From Agrobacterium tumefaciens str. B6 (GTDB lineage Bacteria > Pseudomonadota > Alphaproteobacteria > Rhizobiales > Rhizobiaceae): a DNA stretch of 64,000 nucleotides. The stretch covers positions 62,001 through 126,000 of the forward strand of contig NZ_LMVK01000002.1 of the NCBI RefSeq assembly GCF_001541315.1, in the 5' to 3' direction. Both the position numbers and the translations under genes were made by a program. Below, one piece after another: positions 8,883-18,028 of this stretch (position 1 is its first letter; each line of letters starts with the position of its first letter). The notes below the pieces were generated by a model, which saw only the letters and a program-made list of their open reading frames with translations, was not told where the DNA came from and made no database searches.

Positions 8883-10374
8883 CAAAAATTACATATTGGG
8901 TCTCGATGTCGGCAACACGGTCATCAAGGCCGTGCTGTTCGACACGGCGGGCCGGCAGATCGCGCAACACGCCATAGATGGACATTCGACATTCCCCCAG
9001 CCCGGCTATGTCGAGCGTGATCTCGAGGAATTATGGCGGAACGGCTGCGAGGCGATCCGCCAGCTTCTGGTAAAATCCTCTGTCGATCCCTCCAGCATCC
9101 TGGCGGTGGGCTGCGCCGGCCACGGCAATGGTCTTTACCTCCTGGACAAGAACCAGCAGCCCCTGATCGGCATCCAGTCGCTCGACAGCCGCGCCGCCGA
9201 TGTGGCGGCCGAGCTTGACCGGAAAAGCGGAGCGCAGTTGCAGGCTCGTTGCCTGCAGCGGCCATGGCCTGCGCAAACACCCAGCCTGCTTGCCTGGGTC
9301 AAACGGCATGCGCCCAATCTATACGGGCAGATCGGCACGGTCCTGTTCTGCAAGGATTTCGTCAATTTCCGCCTGACGGGTTGCCTTGCCAATGATATTT
9401 CCGACCTCAGCGGCGCGGGGCTGCTGGCCTTGCCGGAAGCGCGGCTCGACCGCGAGCTTCTGTCACTTTACGATCTTGAGGACGCGTTCGCGTTTTTCCC
9501 CCGTCTCGTGGAATCGGCCGACATCGTCGGCCACGTGACAAGCGAGGCTGCTGACATCACGGGGCTGCCCGAAGGCACACCCGTCATTGGCGGTTTCTTC
9601 GATGTGGTCTCCAGCGCCATGGGGTCGGGCGTCATTAATGCCGGGGAAGCTTCCATCATCGCTGGCACCTGGAGCATCAACCAGGTTTTCGCAGACAAGC
9701 CGGTCATCAGCCCCGATGTCTTCATGGTCACGACCTTTGGCCGTGACCGCTATGTCAATATCGAATCCAGCGCCACTTCCGCCGCCAATCTCGAATGGTA
9801 CGTGCATCGTGTTCGCGGCGACCACGGCGACCGTGCCTTCGAGCGCTGCAACGAACTGGTCGGCTCCGTCACGCCGCGCGCCGACGATCCGTTTTTTCAT
9901 CCGTTCATTTTCGGATCGCGGCTGGGGGCGGAATTTCGGGGCGGCTTTTATGGCCTCGCCGGATGGCATGGCGAGGGCCATATGTTGCGTGCCCTGTTCG
10001 AAGGCGTGTGTTTCGAACATCGCCGCCATATCGGTGTCCTGCGCGAAGCGGGATTGCCGGTGGAAACCGCCGTGATGTCCGGCGGCGGTTCCCGCAGCCA
10101 GCATTGGCCGCAGATCATGGCTGATGTTCTGGAAATTCCGCTGCGTGTCGCGGAGGCGCGCGAGACGGGCGCACTCGGCGCGGCCATTGGCGCGGCCGTG
10201 GCGATTAGGCTTTATCCTGATTATGAGGAGGCGGTTGCGGCGATGACACGGGTTGCGAATGCTTATCAGCCGGATGCTGCGCAAGTCTCGCACTATGGGC
10301 GGCGCTATCGTCTCTATGCGGAATTGACCGCACAGTTGCGTGGCTTCTGGAGCGCTTTGAGGTTACCACAATAG
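8875..10374 (+). CDS. FGGY-family carbohydrate kinase resembling L-xylulose kinase
   Basis: About 499 residues. The ATPase fold begins ILGLDVGNTVIKAVLFD. Several stretches resemble E. coli LyxK as I recall it: GYVERDLEELW, LLDKNQQPL, GTPVIGGFFDVVSSA, SATSAANLEWYV and VMSGGGSRSQHWPQIMADVL. The family phosphorylates ketoses or polyols. Start choice is uncertain: GTG 8875 (8-base overlap with the aldolase gene) is preferred because it places the conserved beta-strand near the N-terminus, but GTG 8839 in the same frame is possible. It is the last gene of the operon and is followed by a hairpin. Confidence 0.85.
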   Translation: MADKNYILGLDVGNTVIKAVLFDTAGRQIAQHAIDGHSTFPQPGYVERDLEELWRNGCEAIRQLLVKSSVDPSSILAVGCAGHGNGLYLLDKNQQPLIGIQSLDSRAADVAAELDRKSGAQLQARCLQRPWPAQTPSLLAWVKRHAPNLYGQIGTVLFCKDFVNFRLTGCLANDISDLSGAGLLALPEARLDRELLSLYDLEDAFAFFPRLVESADIVGHVTSEAADITGLPEGTPVIGGFFDVVSSAMGSGVINAGEASIIAGTWSINQVFADKPVISPDVFMVTTFGRDRYVNIESSATSAANLEWYVHRVRGDHGDRAFERCNELVGSVTPRADDPFFHPFIFGSRLGAEFRGGFYGLAGWHGEGHMLRALFEGVCFEHRRHIGVLREAGLPVETAVMSGGGSRSQHWPQIMADVLEIPLRVAEARETGALGAAIGAAVAIRLYPDYEEAVAAMTRVANAYQPDAAQVSHYGRRYRLYAELTAQLRGFWSALRLPQ

Positions 10375-10419
10375 TCTCCGGCTTCGGCAGAGCGCAATCC
10401 CGCGCTGCATCAAGCAGAG

Positions 10420-10449
10420 CCCCTGCGCAGTGAAGTATCTGTGCAGGGG
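10420..10449 (+). terminator. Probable terminator hairpin of the sugar/polyol operon
   Basis: CCCCTGCGCA (10420-10429) pairs with TGTGCAGGGG (10440-10449), one G-U pair, around a 10-base loop, 45 bases after the kinase stop. It is followed by an A/T-rich stretch rather than a clean T tract. The rest of 10450-10653 is AT-rich leader of the chemoreceptor gene with no coding content. Confidence 0.55.
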
Positions 10450-10653
10450 ATAAAATATCGCGTAATAGTTTGTATATACTTAAATATTGCAACTTGATAA
10501 AGTATTGATGTTTTTTAATTGCGCGTGAAAAATAGAATTGAAAGTAAATCTTAAACTTAACTTCTTAAGCTCACTCTCCAGCCCGGTCGCCAACAGTTGC
10601 GCACGCACCCGTAACTCCCGCTACCGTCGCAGCATAGTTTTGAGGGATGGGAC

Positions 10654-12858
10654 ATGCTTTTTAAATCGACAACGGGCCGGAATATTTTTGCGGTCGCCGC
10701 ATGTGGTGTCTTTGCGACGATCGCGGCTTCGGCCGTGCTGTTTTATCGGTCCATGGAGGATACCAGGGCCAACAATCTCGAGCGTATGCGGCAGATCGCC
10801 CATGCCGAAGCGCTAGTGACCGAAAAGAATATCGGCGGTACCATTCACATCGTCAACAGCCTCGCCTCGGTTCTGGAATCGATGAAACAGTCAGGTGATG
10901 CCGACCGGGGCAAGGCCGATCAGATCATTCACCAGATGCTGGCCAATAACCCCGATATCCTCGGCCTCTGGACCGGATGGGAGCCCAATGCGTTTGACGG
11001 TAAGGACGCGGATTTCGCTAACAGGGAAGGCCATGACGCGACCGGCCGGTACATACCCTATTGGGTGCGCAGCGGCGGCAAAATAAGCAATACCGCTTTG
11101 ACCGACTATGCCACCGCAGGCCCGGGCGATTATTATCAATTGCCCTTTACCCTGAAGAAAACGGTCGTCATCGAACCCTATTCTTATGCAATCGACGGCA
11201 AGGAGGTTCTGATCACCTCGATCGCCAAGCCGGTTATGGTCGATGGCAAACCTCTGGGCGTTGCTGGCCTCGACCTGTCGCTTGATGAAACAGGCAAGGC
11301 GCTTTCGACCGTGCGGCCCATGGGAACGGGTTTCGTCAGTCTCGTCAGCGGCGGCGGCAAGATCATCAGCCATCCGGATGCGGCGATCATGGGAAAAAGC
11401 CTTGCGGATGGCGGTGCGCAGACCGCTGGCTGGGATCAGCTGATTGCAAATCCCGGTGCGGAGCGGGAGATTACCACACAGGACGGAACGAAGTCCTTCG
11501 CCATCGCCTTGCCCGTCATGCTTACCCAGGACATGAAATGGTACGCAATCATCTCGGTGCCGGAAGAAACAGTGCTTGCGCAGCTGCATGCCATGATGCG
11601 TGACGCCGCTGTGACGATCGTGACGGCCACCGTGCTGCTGGCGCTGGCGGGATGGTTCATCGCGCGGCGGTTCATCGGGCGCATCGCCAACATCATCGAT
11701 GAGACCGCCCAGATTGCGCAGGGAAATCTTCAGCTGACACTAAAGGATATCGAGACAAGGGACGAGATCGGCGATCTTGCCCGCTCGCTTGACGTTCTGC
11801 GCGAAAACAATCGACAAAAGGCCTCGCTGGAACAGCAGGCGGAGAGCAACCGCGCGCTTGGCGAAGAAGAGCGCACGGTCCGGGAACGCAGGGCCGCCGA
11901 TGAGGCGAGCAGCATCCGCTTTGCCGTCGACAGCCTGGCCTATGCGCTGGCAAAGCTCGCCGACGGCGATGTGTCCTGTCGAATAGACGATCCCTTTGTC
12001 GAGCAGCTCGATGCGGTGCGGAGCGACTTCAACGGCTCGGCCGGGAAATTGCAGGACGCGCTTCTGCGGGTATCGGAAAATGCCTCTGGCATCGATGCCG
12101 GCGCCAATGAAATCAAGGCGGCGTCCGATGATCTGGCGCGGCGAACGGAGCAGCAGGCGGCGGCCGTTGAAGAAACCGCCGCCGCCCTTGAGGAGATCAC
12201 GATAACGGTAAAGGACGCCGCGAACCGTGCACATGAGGCGGGCCGGCTCGTTTCCCGCACGCGCATCGGCGCGGAACGGTCGGGTGAGGTCGTACGGCAG
12301 GCCGTGCTGGCGATGGAGCGGATAGAGAAATCGTCAAACGAGATTTCCAGCATCATCGGCGTGATCGATGAGATCGCGTTCCAGACGAATTTGCTGGCGT
12401 TGAATGCCGGGGTGGAAGCGGCGCGTGCCGGCGAGGCGGGCAAGGGGTTTGCCGTGGGGGCGCAGGAAGTGCGTGAGCTTGCCCAACGCTCCGCCGCCGC
12501 GGCGAAGGAAATCAAGTCGCTGATCACAAAGTCGAACCAGCAGGTCGAAGACGGCGTGCATCTTGTCGGCGACACCGGCAAGGCGCTCGATGTCATCGTT
12601 GCCGAAGTGCAGGAGATCAACCAGCACGTCGCCGCGATCGTGGAATCCGCGCAGGAACAGTCGTCCGGCCTCCAACAGATCAACGTTGCCGTCAACCAGA
12701 TGGATCAGGACACGCAGAAAAATGCGGCAATGGTCGAGGAGATGACTGCCGCAAGCCACACCCTGGCAACAGAGGTCGATGCGCTGAACCGGCTGCTCGG
12801 CCAGTTCGAACTCGGTCAGGGAACGGGTGTCCATCGGGGTTCTCTCAGGGCGGCCTGA
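10654..12858 (+). CDS. Methyl-accepting chemotaxis protein with periplasmic Cache domain
   Basis: A 734-residue transmembrane chemoreceptor. Membrane segments lie near residues 8-28 and 310-332. Between them is a double-Cache ligand-binding domain (GRYIPYWVRSGGKI ... PGDYYQLPF ... VIEPYSYAIDGKEVL). A HAMP region follows (RIANIIDETAQIAQGNL), then a long coiled coil and the signalling hairpin tip (EIAFQTNLLALNAGVEAARAG). It controls the CheA kinase in response to a periplasmic ligand. There is no C-terminal CheR/CheB-tethering pentapeptide. One oddity is FAVGAQEVRELAQRS, where the usual second Val of FAVVA is Gly. The gene stands alone. Confidence 0.95.
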   Translation: MLFKSTTGRNIFAVAACGVFATIAASAVLFYRSMEDTRANNLERMRQIAHAEALVTEKNIGGTIHIVNSLASVLESMKQSGDADRGKADQIIHQMLANNPDILGLWTGWEPNAFDGKDADFANREGHDATGRYIPYWVRSGGKISNTALTDYATAGPGDYYQLPFTLKKTVVIEPYSYAIDGKEVLITSIAKPVMVDGKPLGVAGLDLSLDETGKALSTVRPMGTGFVSLVSGGGKIISHPDAAIMGKSLADGGAQTAGWDQLIANPGAEREITTQDGTKSFAIALPVMLTQDMKWYAIISVPEETVLAQLHAMMRDAAVTIVTATVLLALAGWFIARRFIGRIANIIDETAQIAQGNLQLTLKDIETRDEIGDLARSLDVLRENNRQKASLEQQAESNRALGEEERTVRERRAADEASSIRFAVDSLAYALAKLADGDVSCRIDDPFVEQLDAVRSDFNGSAGKLQDALLRVSENASGIDAGANEIKAASDDLARRTEQQAAAVEETAAALEEITITVKDAANRAHEAGRLVSRTRIGAERSGEVVRQAVLAMERIEKSSNEISSIIGVIDEIAFQTNLLALNAGVEAARAGEAGKGFAVGAQEVRELAQRSAAAAKEIKSLITKSNQQVEDGVHLVGDTGKALDVIVAEVQEINQHVAAIVESAQEQSSGLQQINVAVNQMDQDTQKNAAMVEEMTAASHTLATEVDALNRLLGQFELGQGTGVHRGSLRAA

Positions 12859-12971
12859 TTGGACGCCTTCGCCATCGGCGCTGTTGGGGCCGGCGGGGAA
12901 ATGGAAGATGGACTTTGTCTGCAAATTGAGCATCTTATTCCTGCAAGCAGTAATGGGATGATCAACAGCAG

Positions 12972-13877
12972 ATGGATATCAGGCGCCTGAAATCGTTTAT
13001 CACGATTGTCGACATGGGTAGCATAACCAGGGCGGCCGATGTGCTGCATATCGCCCAGCCGGCGCTTAGCCAGCAACTGGCAAGCATCGAGGAGCATTTC
13101 CGCCAGAAACTGCTGACCCGAAGCCAGCAGGGCGTGGTCATGACCGATGCCGGCAAGGTCGTCTACAGGCATGCGCAGGTCATTTTGCGGCAGATGGAGC
13201 AGGCGCAGGCGGAGGCTCTGGAAGCGGGCGCGGTGCTTTCCGGCAAGGTATCGGTGGGACTTGCGCCCTTCAGCAGCGCCGCGACGCTCTCGCTGCGTCT
13301 GATGGAAGAAACCAAGCGGCTTCATCCCGGCATTCTGCTGCACATCACGGAAAGCGTCAGCCAGCCCTATAGCCAGATGATCATGAATGGCCGTTTGGAA
13401 ATGGGCCTCATTCACGGAACCGGGCCGATCCGGGGCGTCAAGTTCACGCCGCTATTGCGTGAGGAATTCGTGCTGGTCGTGCATCGCAGCTTCGGCGTGG
13501 AACCGGGCGATGCGCCGATCACGGTTGCTGATCTGGCGTTTCTCCCTTTCCTTCTACCGCCGACCTATAATTTCGTACGCCGCGCCATCAATCTCGCTTT
13601 CACCCGCAGCCGCAAGGATCTGATCGTCATGGCGGAGCTGGAATCGGTAAGGACCATCGCGCGTGGCGTGGATGCCGGGCTTGGCGCGACCATAACGCCC
13701 AAGGCCATCGCTGACCGTATCGTGGCGGAATCCAATGAAGAAATCGTCGTCAGGCAGATCGCCAGCCCGATGATCGAGGAAACGCTGTCCTTCTGCGTAT
13801 CGGACAATACGCCGCTCTCCGAGCCTGCGCTGGCCGTCAAGGAGATATTGCTGCAACTGGCGGAGACCCTGAAATAA
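12972..13877 (+). CDS. LysR-family transcriptional regulator
   Basis: A 301-residue LysR-type regulator. Residues 1-60 form the winged helix-turn-helix (MDIRRLKSFITIVDMGSITRAADVLHIAQPALSQQLASIE), followed by a coiled linker and the periplasmic-binding-like effector domain starting about residue 90 (GKVSVGLAPFSSAATL). It resembles the nitrogen-assimilation-control (Nac/CbL) branch. It lies tail to tail with the SDR gene. The adjacent aminotransferase-SDR and polyamine-type transporter operons are plausible targets, but the gene is not divergent to either, so the assignment is open. Confidence 0.92.
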   Translation: MDIRRLKSFITIVDMGSITRAADVLHIAQPALSQQLASIEEHFRQKLLTRSQQGVVMTDAGKVVYRHAQVILRQMEQAQAEALEAGAVLSGKVSVGLAPFSSAATLSLRLMEETKRLHPGILLHITESVSQPYSQMIMNGRLEMGLIHGTGPIRGVKFTPLLREEFVLVVHRSFGVEPGDAPITVADLAFLPFLLPPTYNFVRRAINLAFTRSRKDLIVMAELESVRTIARGVDAGLGATITPKAIADRIVAESNEEIVVRQIASPMIEETLSFCVSDNTPLSEPALAVKEILLQLAETLK

Positions 13878-13890
13878 AAGGATCAGGCCG

Positions 13891-13930
13891 GTTTTAAAAC
13901 TACGCGCGGCACAGTCATTCTGCACCGCGC
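13891..13930 (-). terminator. Terminator of the aminotransferase-SDR operon
   Basis: Read on the minus strand, GCGCGGTGCAG (13930-13920) pairs with CTGTGCCGCGC (13914-13904) through two G-U pairs around a 5-base loop. It is followed by GTAGTTTT. It lies just past the SDR stop codon and between converging genes. Confidence 0.65.
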
Positions 13931-13938
13931 AGAAAAGA

Positions 13939-14631
13939 TTAAAGCATTGATTCCTTGCGACAATTCACCAGTAGTTCGGCCACCGAAAGGTTGTTCGGCA
14001 GGCGAAGCAGGGTTTCCACCATTTCGGCGAGATCGTCCGGCTGGGTCATATCCTCGCGGCTGACTTCCGTTTCGCCTGCTGTCATGTCGGTTGCGATATA
14101 ACCGGGGCAGAGGGCGGTGGCGCGCACGCCGCTGTCCCACAACTCCTGGCGGATTCCGTGGGTGAGGGCGACGACGGCGAATTTCGTCATTGCATAACCG
14201 ACATTGGAGCCAACGCGGCGTCCCGCCAGCGAGGCGACATTTATGACCCTGCCCTTTCCGGACTTGACGAGATGGGGAATGGCGGCGCGTGTTACCCTCA
14301 GGGGTCCCTTGACGTTGATGCGCCACATCTGGTCGAGGCTTTCTTCGCCCGCATCCATGACCCGGACCTTCGGGTTGATGCCGGCGCAATTTACCAGACC
14401 GTCGATCCGGCCATATCTTGTTGCGACGGCTTCAACCCAGGCCTCGGCCGAGCCCGCCTCTTCCGCATCGTATCGATCAGCCGAAAGCCGGTCCTTTACC
14501 GCAACAGCGGCCGGATTTCGCGCTCCCGCCGCGACGGTGAAACCGGCTTCGTGAAGCCTCTTGGCGATCGCAAGGCCAAGGCCTCGCGATGCGCCGGAAA
14601 CCATGATGACACGGCCACTTCCTCCCAACAT
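13939..14631 (-). CDS. Short-chain dehydrogenase/reductase
   Basis: A 230-residue classical SDR. The cofactor loop is SGASRGLGLA (about 12-21), the structural VNCAG stands in the usual NNAG position, and the active site is Ser in NVASLAG with Tyr-x3-Lys in YAMTK. It has no membrane segment or signal peptide. It is the second gene of a minus-strand operon, 10 bases after the aminotransferase gene, so it may reduce or oxidise the keto acid, or the hydroxy form, that the aminotransferase handles. The substrate is not predictable from the sequence. Confidence 0.88.
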   Translation of the reverse strand: MLGGSGRVIMVSGASRGLGLAIAKRLHEAGFTVAAGARNPAAVAVKDRLSADRYDAEEAGSAEAWVEAVATRYGRIDGLVNCAGINPKVRVMDAGEESLDQMWRINVKGPLRVTRAAIPHLVKSGKGRVINVASLAGRRVGSNVGYAMTKFAVVALTHGIRQELWDSGVRATALCPGYIATDMTAGETEVSREDMTQPDDLAEMVETLLRLPNNLSVAELLVNCRKESML

Positions 14632-14641
14632 GCTGCTCTCC

Positions 14642-15844
14642 CTATTTCATTCCATTGCAGAATTCGGCGATGCGGGCGCAGCCTTCGGCCAGGTTCTCCA
14701 TGCTGGTGGCATAAGAAAGCCGGAAGAAGGGGCTCAAGCCATAGGCCGCACCCTGCACAGTCGCAACGTGATGTTCGGCGAGAAGCGCCATGACGAAATC
14801 GGTGTCGTTCTCGATCTTCTTGCCGCCCTTTGTCGTCTTGCCGATCAGCGCCCCAATGTTCGGGAAGATATAGAAGGCGCCTTCCGGCTTGTGGCAGCGG
14901 ATGCCGTCAATTTCGGCGAGCTTGTCGAGCACGAAATCGCGGCGCGTCTTGTAGATATCGGCGCGTTCCTTCAGCAGATCCTGCGGGCCGTCGAGAACCG
15001 CGACGGCGGCAGCCTGCACGATGGTTGCGACACCACCGCTGTTCTGGGTGTTGACGTTGCTGATGGCCTTGATGAGGTCCTTCGGGCCGCCGCAGAAGCC
15101 GAGACGCCAGCCGGTCATGGCATAGGCTTTCGATGCGCCGTTGACGGTCAGAACCCGATCATAGAGCCGCGGTTCGACTTCGGCGATGGTGCAGAATTCG
15201 AAGTCGTCATAGATCAGATGCTCATACATATCGTCAGTCATGATCCAGACATGCGGATGCCGCAGCATGACTTCGGCGATCTCTTTCATTTCCGCTCGCG
15301 AGCAGGCGGCGCCGGTGGGGTTGTTTGGGAAGTTGAAAAGCAGCCATTTGGTTTTCGGGGTGATGGCGGCTTCGAGATCTTCGGCCCGCAGGCGGAAACC
15401 GTTATTTTCGGGGCAAACCACCGGTACCGGCACGGCGCCCGAGAACTTGACGATATCGGCATAGCTGATCCAGGACGGCGCGGGGATGACGACTTCGTCG
15501 CCTGGGTCGCAGGTGGCCATGATGGCGTTGAAGATGATCTGCTTGCCGCCGCCCGCCACCAGAATCTGGCTTGGATCGTAGTCGAGATTGTTATCCCGCT
15601 TGAACTTCCGCTGGATGGCGGCACGCAGGGCAGGCGTTCCGTCGGCGGGCGGATATTTCGTATCGCCGGCAAGGGCGGCCGCGTGCGCCGCTTCAACCGC
15701 GTGGGCAGGGGTCGGGAAATCCGGCTCGCCGGACGACAGGCTGATGACCTTGATGCCCTGAGCCGCGAGGTCGCGGGCTTTCTGGGTCATGGCAAGCGAG
15801 GCTGAAACGGTGACGTTGTTGAGGCGTTGGGCGATAGCGGGCAT
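14642..15844 (-). CDS. PLP-dependent class I aminotransferase (aspartate aminotransferase Ib type)
   Basis: A 400-residue fold-type I aminotransferase. The PLP lysine is K239 in NGASKAYAMTGWRLGF, and NNPTG (174-178) and the C-terminal Arg of FFRLSYATS, which binds the substrate carboxylate, are present. The N-terminal SLSSGEPDFPTP stretch is typical of the AspAT/AatA Ib subgroup of alphaproteobacteria. It transfers an amino group between an amino acid and a 2-oxo acid. It leads the operon with the SDR and is divergent from the polyamine-type ABC importer, sharing the 426-base regulatory region 15845-16270, so it may process the imported amine. Confidence 0.9.
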   Translation of the reverse strand: MPAIAQRLNNVTVSASLAMTQKARDLAAQGIKVISLSSGEPDFPTPAHAVEAAHAAALAGDTKYPPADGTPALRAAIQRKFKRDNNLDYDPSQILVAGGGKQIIFNAIMATCDPGDEVVIPAPSWISYADIVKFSGAVPVPVVCPENNGFRLRAEDLEAAITPKTKWLLFNFPNNPTGAACSRAEMKEIAEVMLRHPHVWIMTDDMYEHLIYDDFEFCTIAEVEPRLYDRVLTVNGASKAYAMTGWRLGFCGGPKDLIKAISNVNTQNSGGVATIVQAAAVAVLDGPQDLLKERADIYKTRRDFVLDKLAEIDGIRCHKPEGAFYIFPNIGALIGKTTKGGKKIENDTDFVMALLAEHHVATVQGAAYGLSPFFRLSYATSMENLAEGCARIAEFCNGMK

Positions 15845-15951
15845 GGATCATTTCCGATTGTAACGGTGAAGGCAGGCATCTTCGTGGTGCCAGTGCATGA
15901 CAAAGAGGTTACGGGAAATTTCCGCCGTTTCCCCAATACGACTTCGATGTG

Positions 15952-16017
15952 AGGTCATACGGGATTTTGATGCATCGCTCTGAGAGGGCGCAGGTCCATA
16001 CTCGTATGCGATGACCT
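15952..16017. promoter_or_regulatory. Cluster of AGGTC(C)ATAC half-sites in the divergent promoter region
   Basis: AGGTCATAC (15952-15960), AGGTCCATAC (15992-16001) and, inverted, ATGACCT (16011-16017) occur close together. The middle copy overlaps the perfect dyad CATACTCGTATG (15997-16008). They lie between the divergent aminotransferase and transporter operons and look like a multi-site operator. The remaining non-coding sequence of this 426-base gap shows no gene; CAAAGAGGTTAC (15901) and CAAAGAGGTAAC (16106) recur as a near-identical 12-mer. Confidence 0.5.
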
Positions 16018-16270
16018 AAGAGCAATAAACTATTATGCAGCGCGTCGGCTTAGCCCCTAAGCTCCTGACAACAACAAGGGAACGACGCATCGGACAATAT
16101 TACCCAAAGAGGTAACCGGCGCGAAAATGCAGAAACATGCGACAGGGGCCGGCAAAAGACCGGATACCTCGACAGGGAGCACACCCAGCAAATTCTAGTC
16201 ATAGGGCCTGGACGATTTCGTTCGGCTCAACGCGATGCCTCGTGCCGTATTCAACGCGACGGGAGTATAG

Positions 16271-17203
16271 ATGTCGGATATTGCGATCATGGAACCACAT
16301 GCCCCGCCACGCCGTGGAGTTTCCGGCTGGAAAGCCATCGAGCGCCGGCTGTTTTCGCCCGGCATACTCATCCTGCCGCTTCTGATCTTTCTCACGATCT
16401 TTTTCTTCTGGCCGGCAATTCGGTTGATGACCTTCAGCGTCATGACGCAGAACTCGCAGGGGTTGATCGGTGCCCCCTTCACGCTTGCCCACTATGTGAG
16501 GTTTTTCGAGGTCGATCTTTACCAGAAAGTGCTCTGGGCGACGATCCGCATCAGCCTGATCACTTCGGCTCTCGCGGCTATACTCGCCTATCCGGTCGCG
16601 ACCGTTCTCGTGCGCGGCAATATCGTCACGACCCGCATCATCACGCTGATCGTCATCGCACCGCTGGCCGTCAGCGTCGTGGTTCGCGCTTACGGCTGGC
16701 AGCTCATTCTGGGCAATGGTCCGACCGGTCTCTTGAACTACATCCTGATGAATCTGGGCATCATAGATAGCCCGTTGACGCTGCTTTTTTCGGACGCCGC
16801 CGTCATCATCGGCTCTCTGCACATCTTCTTCCCGATGATGGTGCTGCCGCTGTCGTCCGCGCTTGGCAAGATTGATCCGAATCTGCAGCAGGCCGCCCGC
16901 ACGCTCGGTGCGCCCGCGTGGAAAGTTTTCCTGCGGATCACTTTCCCGCTCAGCCTTCCCGGCCTCGTGGCGGGTTTCACGCTGGTGTTCTCGCTCGCCT
17001 CCGCATCCTATGTCATTCCCGCTTTGATCGGCGGTCCCGGCTCGCAAATGCTCGGCAACATGGTCGAACAGCAGGTTCTCGCGGTCTATGACTGGCCGTT
17101 CGGCGCCACCATCGCCACCATCCTCGTCTTCATCGTCATTCTGATCAACGCCGTCTCGATGAGGTTGCTCGGCGGGCGTCGTATCAAGGCAAGTGCATCA
17201 TGA
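16271..17203 (+). CDS. ABC importer permease, PotB (spermidine/putrescine) type
   Basis: A 310-residue inner-membrane permease with about six hydrophobic segments. It carries the EAA-type coupling loop (QQAARTLGAPAWKVFLRITFPLSLPG) that contacts the ATPase. A polar N-terminus of about 30 residues precedes the first membrane helix. It starts after GGGAG at 16260 and overlaps the PotC-type permease by 4 bases. With the next three genes it forms a complete polyamine/opine-family importer. The ligand could be a polyamine, opine or another cationic or lactam-like nitrogen compound. Confidence 0.92.
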   Translation: MSDIAIMEPHAPPRRGVSGWKAIERRLFSPGILILPLLIFLTIFFFWPAIRLMTFSVMTQNSQGLIGAPFTLAHYVRFFEVDLYQKVLWATIRISLITSALAAILAYPVATVLVRGNIVTTRIITLIVIAPLAVSVVVRAYGWQLILGNGPTGLLNYILMNLGIIDSPLTLLFSDAAVIIGSLHIFFPMMVLPLSSALGKIDPNLQQAARTLGAPAWKVFLRITFPLSLPGLVAGFTLVFSLASASYVIPALIGGPGSQMLGNMVEQQVLAVYDWPFGATIATILVFIVILINAVSMRLLGGRRIKASAS

Positions 17204-18003
17204 ACAACAAGCTGACCGGCACACCCGCCATCGTCCTTTATGCGATCACCGCTGCCATGATGGTCTTCATTCTGGCTCCGATCGTCCTTGTCGTCGCCAT
17301 CTCGTTTTCCGACAGCTATTTCGTCACCTTCCCGCCGCAGGGTTTCACCTTCCGCTGGTATGCGGCGGTAATGCAGAACGAGGAATTCACCGCCGGCCTC
17401 ACCTTCAGTGCGGCGCTTGCGGTGGCGACCACCATTCTGTCGCTGGCACTTGGCGTTCCCGCAGCCTTCGCGCTCTCCCGGGGTAAATTCATCGGCCGCT
17501 CGCTGATGAAGGGGCTACTGCTTTCGCCGCTGATCTTTCCCGTGCTGGTGACCGGCCTTGCGCTGCTGCAGCTCTTTTCCGGCTACGGCTGGATGGATAC
17601 CAAGCTGAAGCTTCTCATCGCCCATACCGTGGTGACGTCGCCCTATGTGATCCGCACGGTGCTGACCAGCCTCCAGCTCGTCAATGTCAGCCTCGAGGAA
17701 GCGGCGCGCACGCTTGGCGCCACCCGCTGGAAAACCTTCACGCGGGTGATCTTTCCGCAGATCGCGCCCGGTGTCGCCTCCGGCTCGATCTTCTGCTTCA
17801 TGGTTTCTTTTGACAATTATCCCGTTTCGATGTGGCTGGCCGATTCCGCGAACCTGCCCGTGCCCATCGTTCTCTATCGCCAGATCGGTACGGTCTTTGA
17901 TCCTTCGGTCGCGACCATGTCCACCATCATCATCGTTCTGGCGGTTACCGTCGTGCTCGTCCTCGACAGGCTGGTTGGTCTGCGCCGGGCAATGGCAATG
18001 TAA
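17200..18003 (+). CDS. ABC importer permease, PotC type
   Basis: A 267-residue second permease of the same importer, with six predicted membrane spans and the coupling loop LEEAARTLGATRWKTFTRVIFPQIAPG. Its start overlaps the stop of the PotB-type gene (ATGA), so the two are made in equal amounts. The binding-protein gene follows after 25 bases. Confidence 0.93.
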   Translation: MNNKLTGTPAIVLYAITAAMMVFILAPIVLVVAISFSDSYFVTFPPQGFTFRWYAAVMQNEEFTAGLTFSAALAVATTILSLALGVPAAFALSRGKFIGRSLMKGLLLSPLIFPVLVTGLALLQLFSGYGWMDTKLKLLIAHTVVTSPYVIRTVLTSLQLVNVSLEEAARTLGATRWKTFTRVIFPQIAPGVASGSIFCFMVSFDNYPVSMWLADSANLPVPIVLYRQIGTVFDPSVATMSTIIIVLAVTVVLVLDRLVGLRRAMAM

Positions 18004-18028
18004 ATCAACAACAAGAGGGGTACCGGAA

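Noticed and set aside
6313..10374. A standard erythritol (eryABC) operon
   Set aside because: The GlpD-like and kinase genes are compatible, but the EryC-type isomerase is missing, an aldolase takes its place, and the kinase looks closer to L-xylulose kinase.
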